A stretch of DNA of 5,874 bases, from contig JAKADF010000244.1 in assembly GCA_021820805.1 (NCBI GenBank), forward strand, positions 1 through 5,874, given 5' to 3'. Shown piece by piece: positions 1 through 5,874 of this stretch. The stretch comes from Bacillota bacterium. GTDB lineage: Bacteria > Bacillota > Bacilli > Alicyclobacillales > Alicyclobacillaceae. The notes beneath the pieces were generated by a model. The model worked only from the letters and a program-made list of their open reading frames with translations, was not told the DNA's origin and made no database searches. The translations under genes were made by a program, and so were the position numbers. Numbering within the stretch: the stretch's first letter is position 1; every line of letters begins with the position of its first letter.

Positions 1-48
1 GGCCTGCTTCTTAAACTCCAAACTATACCGTTGCCGAGATTCTCCCAT
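1..48 (-). CDS. IS3-family transposase OrfA, N-terminal fragment (partial)
   Basis: The minus strand reads MGESRQRYSLEFKKQA from an ATG at 46-48 up to the window edge. The RRYS-x-EFK-x-QA pattern is the typical start of the helix-turn-helix protein (HTH_Tnp_1 type) encoded by orfA of IS3-family elements, which binds the terminal repeats and is joined to OrfB by programmed frameshifting to make the active transposase. A GAGGTG ribosome binding site lies 7 bases before the ATG, which supports this start. Only 16 residues are present, so whether the transposase is intact cannot be judged. The family assignment is by pattern recognition; the subgroup is uncertain. Confidence 0.72.
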   Translation of the reverse strand, partial: MGESRQRYSLEFKKQA

Positions 49-125
49 TACTAAACACCTCGAATTTAGACTGATTTTATAGTGCCCGTCCAAACTCGTT
101 CTGTCTACTTAAAAGACTAACCTCA
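1..125 (-). mobile_element. IS3-family insertion sequence, left (orfA-proximal) end, truncated by window edge
   Basis: Read on the minus strand, the element starts at base 125 with TGAGGTTAGTCTTTTAAGTA, followed by GACAG. The terminal TG and the AAGTAGACAG-like stretch are what IS3-family (IS150-like) left ends look like. After 77 bases comes an OrfA start codon (base 48) with a good ribosome binding site, the usual IS3 layout. A TAGACA (102-107) and a TATAAA (76-81) could form a promoter, but the 20-base spacer is too long for a strong one. Only this end is visible, so the matching inverted repeat and target duplication cannot be checked. The exact boundary at 125 is inferred from the TG terminus and from the tandem repeats beginning directly after it. 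Confidence 0.75.
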
Positions 126-336
126 TTATGGTAGTAAACGAGTGGGCAGACAGTTGAGTCCGAAGGCGATAGGGCCTCTTATGGTAGTAATCCAGTGGGC
201 GGACCCAGCAGCCCGAAGGTGATAGCCACCATTATGGCAGTAATCCAGTGGGCGGACCAGCAGCCCGAAGGCGATAGGGCCTCTTATGGTAGTAAACGAG
301 TGGGCAGACCCAGCAGCCCTAAGGTGATAGCCACCA
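126..336. repeat. Four-unit 53-bp imperfect tandem repeat array
   Basis: Four head-to-tail units lie at 126-178, 179-231, 232-283 and 284-336; the third lacks one base. Each begins TTATGGTAGTAA (TTATGGCAGTAA in unit 3) and shares a core of AGTGGGC-R-GAC, then AGCAGCCC and AAGG-Y-GATAG. The left part has two versions (AACGAG in units 1 and 4, TCCAG in 2 and 3). The right end has two versions (GGGCCTC in units 1 and 3, CCACCA in 2 and 4). A fifth unit is suggested only by TTATGGT at 337-343, after which similarity stops. Small inverted repeats occur in the units: TGGG/CCCA around CGGA or CAGA in units 2 and 4, and GGTG/CACC around ATAGC in units 2 and 4. Unit length is not a multiple of three, so successive units are read in different frames and a coding role is unlikely. 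Function unknown. Confidence 0.85.
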
Positions 337-481
337 TTATGGTGCCCGGTGGCCCCCATCGCTACAGCACCGCCCAGCACCCGCCGCCCCCTTACAATGA
401 CAACTTCTTCAATATCATGCATGACCTATGTGTGTTACGATAGGTTATATAGTTAAGTTGATGACCGGGAGAATTAACTGA
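337..481 (+). other. Region upstream of recQ: C-rich patch and weak promoter candidates
   Basis: Bases 341-393 are strikingly C-rich on the plus strand and unlike both flanks. GCCACC (330-335) and GGTGGC (348-353) can pair to form a 6-bp stem across the end of the repeat array. Closer to recQ the sequence becomes AT-richer. Two weak SigA-like possibilities are visible: CTTACA (391-396), 16 bases, TATCAT (413-418); and a lone -10-like TATAGT (448-453) without a good -35. Neither is convincing on its own. I see no recognisable gene or RNA here. Confidence 0.3.
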
Positions 482-2293
482 ATGATTTCTGAAGGAATAA
501 GCATTGGGGCAGCAAAAGAGCTCTTAAAACAATATTATGGATACTCGGAGTTTCGGCTTGGCCAGGAGGAAATTATCTGCAGTATTCTGGATGGGACTGA
601 CACGCTCGGCATCATGCCGACTGGCGGGGGGAAATCGATATGTTATCAAATTCCTGCTCTTTTGTTTAGAGGGATCACGATTGTAATTTCACCTCTCATC
701 TCGTTAATGAAAGATCAAGTGGATGCCTTACAGGACTTGGGTATCCCAGCCACCTATTTGAATAGTTCACTGCCAATCGAAGAAACGAATGCACGTGTGA
801 AAAATGTGTTTGCAGAACGCTACAAGCTCTTGTACATTGCTCCGGAAAAATTGGAGTCGCCAGACTTCTTGAATCTTGTTCAGTTGCTTCAGCCGGCGAT
901 GATCGCGGTGGATGAAGCCCATTGTATCTCTCAATGGGGACATGACTTCCGTACAAGCTACTTGGCTGTTGGAAAACTGATTCAAAATCTTGCTAAGCGT
1001 CCAATTGTGGCTGCATTTACGGCGACGGCGACCCCAGAGGTCACAGAGGACATTATTCGCCTTTTGTCATTAGGGGATGATTGCAAAACATTTATCACGG
1101 GATTCAATCGAGAAAACCTGACGTTCACAGTCATCCGAGACGAAAATAAGATGGATTTCTTGCTGGATTATGTTAATAGGCACAAGTCCGAATCTGGAAT
1201 TATCTATGCTGCCACCCGGAAAGAAGTAGAGCATCTAGAACAAATGCTTGCACGGAAAGGGTATAAGGCGGGAAAGTATCATGCCGGATTAAGCCACGAT
1301 GAGCGGAGTCAAAGTCAAGAAAAGTTTCTATATGACGATATACAGATTATGGTTGCAACTAATGCATTTGGTATGGGTATCGACAAATCTAATGTTCGTT
1401 ACGTGATTCACTACAATATGCCAAAAAATATTGAGTCATACTACCAGGAAGCCGGCAGGGCAGGCCGCGATGGGGAGCCAAGCGAATGTGTATTATTATT
1501 CAGCCCTCAGGATATTCAAATTCAAAAGTTCCTGGTAGAACAAGCGCCGTCGACGCCAGAACGTAAATCGTACGAGTACAAAAAATTGCAAGCAATGATT
1601 GATTATTGTCATACGACGAGATGCTTAAGAACATATCTTCTCAATTATTTTGGAGAACAGGGAAATGAGCATTGTGCAAATTGCAGCAATTGCAATGATA
1701 AATTTGAACTTGTGGACATTACGGTTGATGCTCAAAAGATTTTTTCGTGCATCTATCGAACAAAAGAAAAATTTGGCATGACCATGATTGCGCAAATTTT
1801 AAAGGGATCAAGAAATCAGCGGATCCGCCAGTTTGGATTTGAACGGCTTTCAACATATGGTCTGCTTAAGGGTTATACGGAGAAGAAAATCGTAGATATC
1901 ATCCAGTATTTAGCGGGTGAAGGTTACCTTTCATTCACTGATGGGCAGTATCCATTGGTAAGATTATCTGAAAAGGCAATTCCAATTTTAAAAGGGGAAG
2001 TTTCTGTATTTCAGAAAGTGCGTCAAGTACAGGAATTTTCCACACATGACGATGATTTGTTTGAAGCCCTGCGCCAATTGCGTAAGGAAATTTCGGGACA
2101 GCAAAATGTCCCCCCGTATGTCGTTTTTTCAGACAGTACGCTCAGGGAGATGGCTTTTGTGCGTCCAACTGATAAAGTTTCTATGCTTAAAGTTAAAGGT
2201 GTTGGGCAAATGAAATATCAAAACTATGGCCAAGCATTTCTAAAGGTGATATGTGCATATCAAAATCAGAACCTTGGTGAAAAATCAACTTAA
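482..2293 (+). CDS. recQ: ATP-dependent DNA helicase RecQ, complete
   Basis: A 603-residue 3'-5' superfamily 2 DNA helicase that unwinds forks, D-loops and recombination intermediates in the cytoplasm during repair. All expected parts are present. Residues 24-28 (FRLGQ) form motif 0, 45-52 (MPTGGGKS) Walker A, 144-147 (DEAH) Walker B, 147-157 the aromatic-rich loop that couples DNA binding to ATP hydrolysis, 179-185 (FTATATP) motif III, about 291-303 motif V and 322-331 (QEAGRAGRDG) motif VI with its arginines. The RQC zinc site is C381, C398, C401 and C404 (C-x16-C-x2-C-x2-C), followed by a winged helix to about 515 and a C-terminal HRDC domain at about 523-597. The length matches full three-domain RecQ such as the E. 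coli protein. A GGGAG (467-471) sits 10 bases before the ATG, slightly long; the ATG at 461 meets a stop at once, so 482 is preferred. The gene is monocistronic and convergent with the kinase gene. Confidence 0.96.
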   Translation: MISEGISIGAAKELLKQYYGYSEFRLGQEEIICSILDGTDTLGIMPTGGGKSICYQIPALLFRGITIVISPLISLMKDQVDALQDLGIPATYLNSSLPIEETNARVKNVFAERYKLLYIAPEKLESPDFLNLVQLLQPAMIAVDEAHCISQWGHDFRTSYLAVGKLIQNLAKRPIVAAFTATATPEVTEDIIRLLSLGDDCKTFITGFNRENLTFTVIRDENKMDFLLDYVNRHKSESGIIYAATRKEVEHLEQMLARKGYKAGKYHAGLSHDERSQSQEKFLYDDIQIMVATNAFGMGIDKSNVRYVIHYNMPKNIESYYQEAGRAGRDGEPSECVLLFSPQDIQIQKFLVEQAPSTPERKSYEYKKLQAMIDYCHTTRCLRTYLLNYFGEQGNEHCANCSNCNDKFELVDITVDAQKIFSCIYRTKEKFGMTMIAQILKGSRNQRIRQFGFERLSTYGLLKGYTEKKIVDIIQYLAGEGYLSFTDGQYPLVRLSEKAIPILKGEVSVFQKVRQVQEFSTHDDDLFEALRQLRKEISGQQNVPPYVVFSDSTLREMAFVRPTDKVSMLKVKGVGQMKYQNYGQAFLKVICAYQNQNLGEKST

Positions 2294-2298
2294 TTTTG

Positions 2299-2332
2299 GC
2301 CAGGTCCACATGGTTCCCCATGGCTGCGTGGC
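2299..2332. terminator. Imperfect hairpin between convergent recQ and kinase genes
   Basis: The 39-base gap between the two stop codons can fold as CATGG (2309-2313) with CCATG (2318-2322) around a TTCC loop, flanked after a 6-by-6 internal loop by GCCA (2299-2302) and TGGC (2329-2332). Its position suits a shared terminator, but there is no T-tract on either side, so it does not fit a standard intrinsic terminator. Confidence 0.25.
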
Positions 2333-3835
2333 TTAGTTTTCGGCATCGATGAATTTAGGAAGAACAATTTGAACAGTTGTGCCTTTGCCGATTGTGCTCG
2401 ATATTTCCAAACTGCCTTGGTGTGCCAAAATGATTTTATGACTCATCATAAGCCCAAGTCCTGTTCCCTTTTCTTTTGTTGTATAAAATGGCGCCCCTAG
2501 TTTCGGAATTCTATCTTTTGGAATTCCTTCTCCCTCGTCAATAAATTGAACAATAACATTACTGTTTTCTGCGTTAATTTTAATCCAAATGTGACCGCCA
2601 GAAGGCATAGCTTCTATGCCATTTTTGATCACGTTTATAAAAACCTGCTTGAGTTGGTTGTCGTCGCAACTTACCATTGGAGCGTTGGTACAAAGCTGCA
2701 ATTCGAGCATTATGTTATGCATGACTGCTTGGGGGCTAAGAAGTGTAATTACTTCTTGAATAATGAGCCCAATATCACGCGGTTTCATGTGTGTAACTTG
2801 CGGCTTGGCCAGTACGATTAGCTCATCTAAAATAGTTTCAATCCGATTTAATTCACCTTGCATAATTTCAAAATACTTTCGATTGTCGTCAGTTGACCTT
2901 GTATAAAGAAGCTGAGTAAATCCTTTCAGGGCCGTCATCGGGTTACGAATCTCATGGGCAACCCCAGCTGCAAGTTGGCCGACTGCCGACAATTTTTCCG
3001 ATTTTAAAAGGAGTTCGTCTGTTCGTTTTCTTTCTGAAATGTCACGTATGATTCCTGTAAAGCAGGTTTCTCCGCCATTTCCAAAACTCGTGATTGATAT
3101 CTCAACAGGTGTTTCACGCCCGTCCTTACTGACAGCCATGACCTCGACAGTTTGATTAATTAGATTATGAATGTCAGTCATAAGGTATGGCTTGACACCG
3201 CTTGTTTCATTCCAGCCATCAAACCAGTCCGATTGCTTCATTTCATAGAAGTGTTCTGACAAGGACAACCTTTTTCCAATTCGTTCTTCTGCTGTATATC
3301 CGAAAAGTTGTTCTGCTCCGTGGTTCCAAGTTAGAATTATTTTGTTTTCATCGATAACAATAATTGCATCTTTTGCAGATTCAATAATTGAACGTAATTG
3401 CGCTTCTGTTTTCTTTTGATTTGTAATGTCTTTTACGATTGCATATATTCCAGTCATTTCACCATTAATGATGACCGGTACGTTTGTGCAGTTAACATGA
3501 ACTCTGTGCCCGTCTTTATGCTTTAATACAGCTTCGATATCCGCGTGCAATATACCGTTCAATGCATCCATAATAAGTTTGCCCGCCCATGGAATATCTT
3601 CGGGGAATAAGACGTCTAGAAACGTCATATTGCTAAGCTCTTGGATTGAATAGCCTAACATTCGCTCGTAAGCAGGATTTGACGCGATAATTTGACCGTT
3701 TAAATTAACGGCACAGACACCGTCGGGATTATATTTGAGTAATGACTGATAGAGCTCTTCACTCTCGATTAGTAGTCTTTCTTCTTTTTTATGTAAAGGA
3801 GTTTCTTTCAGCATGCTCTCTTTGGAATTACCCAT
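2333..3835 (-). CDS. PAS-PAS sensor histidine kinase, soluble, sporulation-kinase-like
   Basis: A complete 500-residue two-component kinase that autophosphorylates on histidine and passes the phosphate to a response regulator. Residues about 25-136 and 145-270 are two PAS sensor domains, each ending in a PAC-like segment (IVKDITNQKKTE, IIRDISERKRTD). The dimerisation and phosphoacceptor helix carries H294 in GVAHEIRNPM. The ATPase domain shows the N box (NVIKNGIEAM, 401-410), G1 (DEGEGIP, 433-439), an F-box-like APFYTT (448-453) and G2 (KGTGLGL, 456-462). There is no signal peptide or membrane segment, so it is probably cytoplasmic and senses an internal cue. The second PAS has a Trp- and Asn-rich stretch at about 203-230 before its last strands. 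The start is supported by GGAG 9 bases upstream; M8 lacks such a site. No response regulator gene is adjacent, as is common for kinases of the Bacillus KinA/KinE type that feed Spo0F. That pathway is an inference; the ligand is unknown. Confidence 0.92.
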   Translation of the reverse strand: MGNSKESMLKETPLHKKEERLLIESEELYQSLLKYNPDGVCAVNLNGQIIASNPAYERMLGYSIQELSNMTFLDVLFPEDIPWAGKLIMDALNGILHADIEAVLKHKDGHRVHVNCTNVPVIINGEMTGIYAIVKDITNQKKTEAQLRSIIESAKDAIIVIDENKIILTWNHGAEQLFGYTAEERIGKRLSLSEHFYEMKQSDWFDGWNETSGVKPYLMTDIHNLINQTVEVMAVSKDGRETPVEISITSFGNGGETCFTGIIRDISERKRTDELLLKSEKLSAVGQLAAGVAHEIRNPMTALKGFTQLLYTRSTDDNRKYFEIMQGELNRIETILDELIVLAKPQVTHMKPRDIGLIIQEVITLLSPQAVMHNIMLELQLCTNAPMVSCDDNQLKQVFINVIKNGIEAMPSGGHIWIKINAENSNVIVQFIDEGEGIPKDRIPKLGAPFYTTKEKGTGLGLMMSHKIILAHQGSLEISSTIGKGTTVQIVLPKFIDAEN

Positions 3836-3881
3836 AGATTCGAGCTCCGTTCACAATTGTTCTTTCAAATTCATCAAATCT

Positions 3882-3911
3882 ATCATATCTGGATAATTGA
3901 ATAATCGTCTA
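3882..3911 (-). promoter_or_regulatory. Candidate SigA-type promoter for the PAS histidine kinase gene
   Basis: On the minus strand TAGACG (3906-3911, 4 of 6 matches to TTGACA) is followed after 18 bases by TATGAT (3882-3887, 5 of 6 matches to TATAAT). The surroundings are AT-rich and the site lies between the ileS terminator and the kinase start, giving a leader of about 40 bases. Its placement is good, its match only moderate. Confidence 0.45.
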
Positions 3912-3964
3912 CAAAAATTTTTACGTAAGGAAAAGAAAATGTAGGGTTCGAGGATAGTAAAAAG

Positions 3965-4003
3965 AAAAAAGCTGCCGCAACATATTTGATGCGGACAGCT
4001 TTT
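3965..4003 (-). terminator. Rho-independent terminator of ileS
   Basis: Minus-strand transcripts leaving ileS form a strong hairpin. AAAAGCTG (from 4003 to 3996) pairs with CAGCTTTT (3974 to 3967) and CCGCA pairs with TGCGG (3990-3994 with 3975-3979), with one bulged base (3995) and a 10-base loop (3980-3989). The stem runs into a stretch of six T residues on the minus strand (3970 to 3965), then CTTT. It starts 13 bases after the ileS stop codon. It separates ileS from the kinase gene, which lies in the same direction, so the two are not expected to form one operon. Confidence 0.9.
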
Positions 4004-4016
4004 CTTGTATAAGAAT

Positions 4017-5874
4017 TTACTTTGCCACAGTCAGTGTTAATGATTTGCCATTGACGTCCCATTCCTTCGTCAAATCACCCTCAAATTCACTGTCACAAAG
4101 GTCCCGAATAAGGACCGTGTTCTTGATATCATCAAAGTGGCCTCGGAGAATGCGAAGTACCTCGTCATCACCCGCGGCGTGGAAACGAACGTGATCGGTC
4201 ACATTATAGTTGACCTCTTTACGCATCATTTGCATCTTTGAAATGATTTCACGAACATAGCCCTCTTCAATCAGTTGCTCTGTGAGCTCTGTCTTTAATC
4301 CGACAAAGCCGCGGGCAGTTACGTCAATTAGTCCTTCAAATGACGGGTGGAAATGCAGTTCGGCCTGTTCTTTCGTAATCACAGCTCCCGCAAGTTCAAC
4401 TTGGCCATTTTGCTTAAATGCCTGAATTACATCGTCGCTTGCAGCTTTTGCAGCCTTATTAATTTCGGGCAGTTGGCTCTTGTAAAGCTTGCCGACTTCC
4501 TTCAGGTTAAGGTACAGTTCCGGCTTAGCGACACTCGAAAGTTCAGTGAAGATGACTTCTTTTACATTTAATTCGTCTTTAAGAATGTCAGCAAACTTAG
4601 ATAAAACAGGCTCTAAGTCGAATGAGACATATATTGCAGAGAGGGGCTGCCGGGTCTTGATTTTGCTTTCGCTTCGCAAATGGCGTCCACTTTCAACGAC
4701 GCGCAAGACGGATTCCATCTCTTGCACCAAAGACTGGTCAATAAGCGATTCGTCTGCATTTGGAAAATCAGCCAAATGAACACTTTGAGCGCTGTATACT
4801 TTCGCGTTTGTACGGGCCACGTTCTGGTATAACTCTTCAGCGATAAAAGGTGTAAATGGAGCCGCCATAAGTGCAACGGCTGATAAACACTCAAAAAGTG
4901 TCAGGTAAGCCGCAACTTTGTCAGTTTCCATACCTGGTGCCCAGAACCTATCTCTGTTTCTGCGTACATACCAAGTCGACAGTTCATTTACAAATTCCTG
5001 CAGAGCTCTTGCGCCTGATGTAGCATCATAAGCGTTAACCATTTCATCAACTTTGCGAATGGTTTGATTGAGTCTTGATATAACCCACCTGTCCATAAGC
5101 GGTCGGTCATTCACGGGAACATTGTGTTCTCCGGGTTTGAATTCATCAAGACCCGCATACAGCGCGTAGAATGCATGGATATTTTGAAGCAAGTCGATGA
5201 ACTTTGCTTTGCTTTCAGCGACTGCTTTGTGATAAAACGCCTGTGAATTCCACGGTTGGGAGTTCGACAAGAAGTAGAAACGAAGTGCATCTGCGCCGTG
5301 ACGGTCGAGAGCTTCGAACGGATCGATCACGTTTCCTTTTGATTTCGACATTTTTTTGCCGTTCTCATCGACAACATGGCCAAGAACCAGGACGTTTTGA
5401 TACGGCGCAATCCCTGTTACGAGTGATGAAATAGCAAGTAAGCTGTAGAACCATCCGCGTGTCTGGTCAATTGCTTCCGAAATAAAGTCTGCAGGATACA
5501 GACGCGAGAATACCTCTTTATTTTCGAATGGGTAGTGGAGTTGGGCAAATGGCATACTGCCAGAATCAAACCAAACGTCGATGACTTCTGAAACACGCTC
5601 CATTTTACCGCCGCACGAGCAATTCCAGCTCATTGCGTCGATATACGGCTTGTGCAACTCTTGTGGAAGGTTGCCAGCAAGCTCTTTGAGTTCATCTTTT
5701 GATCCAATACAGTGGGTATGGTCACACTTGTCACATTTCCAAATCGGAAGTGGAGTTCCCCAGTAACGACTGCGAGACAGGTTCCAGTCAACCAGGTTCT
5801 CCAGGAAGTTGCCCATGCGTCCTTCTTTGATATGTTCAGGCATCCAGTTTACGCCGTTTGAGTTTTTAATCATC
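4017..5874 (-). CDS. ileS: Isoleucyl-tRNA synthetase, type 2 (eukaryote-like), C-terminal part (partial)
   Basis: Class I synthetase that activates isoleucine with ATP and charges tRNA-Ile. About 619 codons are visible; an intact type-2 enzyme is near 1,030 residues, so the Rossmann-fold start, HIGH motif and most of the CP1 editing domain lie beyond the right edge. The Met at 5871-5873 is almost certainly internal. Numbering from it: residues 30-45 (WNLSRSRYWGTPLPIW) return to the catalytic fold, C47/C50 and C85/C87 suggest a small zinc-binding insert, 96-108 (EVIDVWFDSGSMP) and 174-178 (KMSKS, 5340-5354) belong to the active site, and about 258-420 is the helical anticodon-binding domain with WYVRRNRDRFW at 301-311. 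The WGTPLPIW form and the lack of a C-terminal four-cysteine zinc finger mark type 2 rather than the E. coli-like type 1. Valyl- and leucyl-tRNA synthetases are related but do not share this motif pattern. No disruption is seen. Confidence 0.93.
   Translation of the reverse strand, partial: MIKNSNGVNWMPEHIKEGRMGNFLENLVDWNLSRSRYWGTPLPIWKCDKCDHTHCIGSKDELKELAGNLPQELHKPYIDAMSWNCSCGGKMERVSEVIDVWFDSGSMPFAQLHYPFENKEVFSRLYPADFISEAIDQTRGWFYSLLAISSLVTGIAPYQNVLVLGHVVDENGKKMSKSKGNVIDPFEALDRHGADALRFYFLSNSQPWNSQAFYHKAVAESKAKFIDLLQNIHAFYALYAGLDEFKPGEHNVPVNDRPLMDRWVISRLNQTIRKVDEMVNAYDATSGARALQEFVNELSTWYVRRNRDRFWAPGMETDKVAAYLTLFECLSAVALMAAPFTPFIAEELYQNVARTNAKVYSAQSVHLADFPNADESLIDQSLVQEMESVLRVVESGRHLRSESKIKTRQPLSAIYVSFDLEPVLSKFADILKDELNVKEVIFTELSSVAKPELYLNLKEVGKLYKSQLPEINKAAKAASDDVIQAFKQNGQVELAGAVITKEQAELHFHPSFEGLIDVTARGFVGLKTELTEQLIEEGYVREIISKMQMMRKEVNYNVTDHVRFHAAGDDEVLRILRGHFDDIKNTVLIRDLCDSEFEGDLTKEWDVNGKSLTLTVAK

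Noticed and set aside
126..336. CRISPR array
   Set aside because: The whole 53-bp unit is repeated; there are no unique spacers of constant length and no cas genes nearby.
126..336. Integron attC sites or a plasmid-type iteron origin
   Set aside because: There is no integrase, no cassette genes between the units, no attC core ends, and no replication initiator gene. The chromosomal housekeeping genes alongside also argue against a plasmid origin.
195..443. Plus-strand open frame of 82 codons through the repeats
   Set aside because: It crosses 53-base units whose length is not a multiple of three, so the same DNA repeats as different peptides. There is no convincing ribosome binding site or known domain, and it competes with an open frame on the other strand.
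2546..2821. Plus-strand open frame inside the kinase gene
   Set aside because: It is a shadow of the kinase coding sequence on the opposite strand, without a recognisable domain.
3840..3960. Spo0A box upstream of the kinase gene
   Set aside because: Only partial matches such as CCTCGAA to TGTCGAA are seen, which is too weak in AT-rich DNA to report.
4613..4894. Second minus-strand open frame inside ileS
   Set aside because: It lies in another frame of a well-conserved synthetase gene and has no recognisable protein features.
5871..5873. ATG as the true start of a short IleRS-like protein
   Set aside because: The frame is open to the window edge and the residues right after it match the interior of IleRS, just before the return to the catalytic domain, so the real start lies outside.

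Overview
The window looks like a chromosomal segment of a Gram-positive, endospore-forming type of bacterium (Bacillales; a Planococcaceae or Bacillaceae relative is my best guess). The reasons are the protein families, moderate base composition, purine-rich ribosome binding sites, an intrinsic terminator with a U-tract, and a soluble PAS histidine kinase of the sporulation-kinase style. The lineage is inferred from the look of the proteins, not from a search.

From left to right: bases 1-125 are the end of an IS3-family insertion sequence, with the first 16 codons of its OrfA transposase on the minus strand. It abuts a short array of four 53-bp tandem repeats (126-336), which the insertion appears to have interrupted. 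A 145-base stretch (337-481) with a C-rich patch and possible weak promoters leads into a complete recQ on the plus strand (482-2293). RecQ ends 39 bases before the stop of a convergent, complete 500-residue PAS-PAS-histidine kinase gene on the minus strand (2333-3835). Upstream of the kinase are a candidate SigA-type promoter and then a clear intrinsic terminator (3965-4003) that ends the next minus-strand gene. That gene runs off the right edge and encodes the C-terminal part of a type-2 (eukaryote-like) isoleucyl-tRNA synthetase (4017-5874).

The genes do not form one functional unit. RecQ acts in DNA repair, the kinase probably senses an internal signal and passes phosphate to a partner encoded elsewhere, and the synthetase charges tRNA-Ile. 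The terminator between ileS and the kinase and the opposite direction of recQ indicate three separate transcription units. I found no sign of a new defence or mobile system. The points most worth a second look are the mosaic 53-bp repeat array broken by the insertion sequence, and the type-2 IleRS, whose class matters for mupirocin sensitivity.
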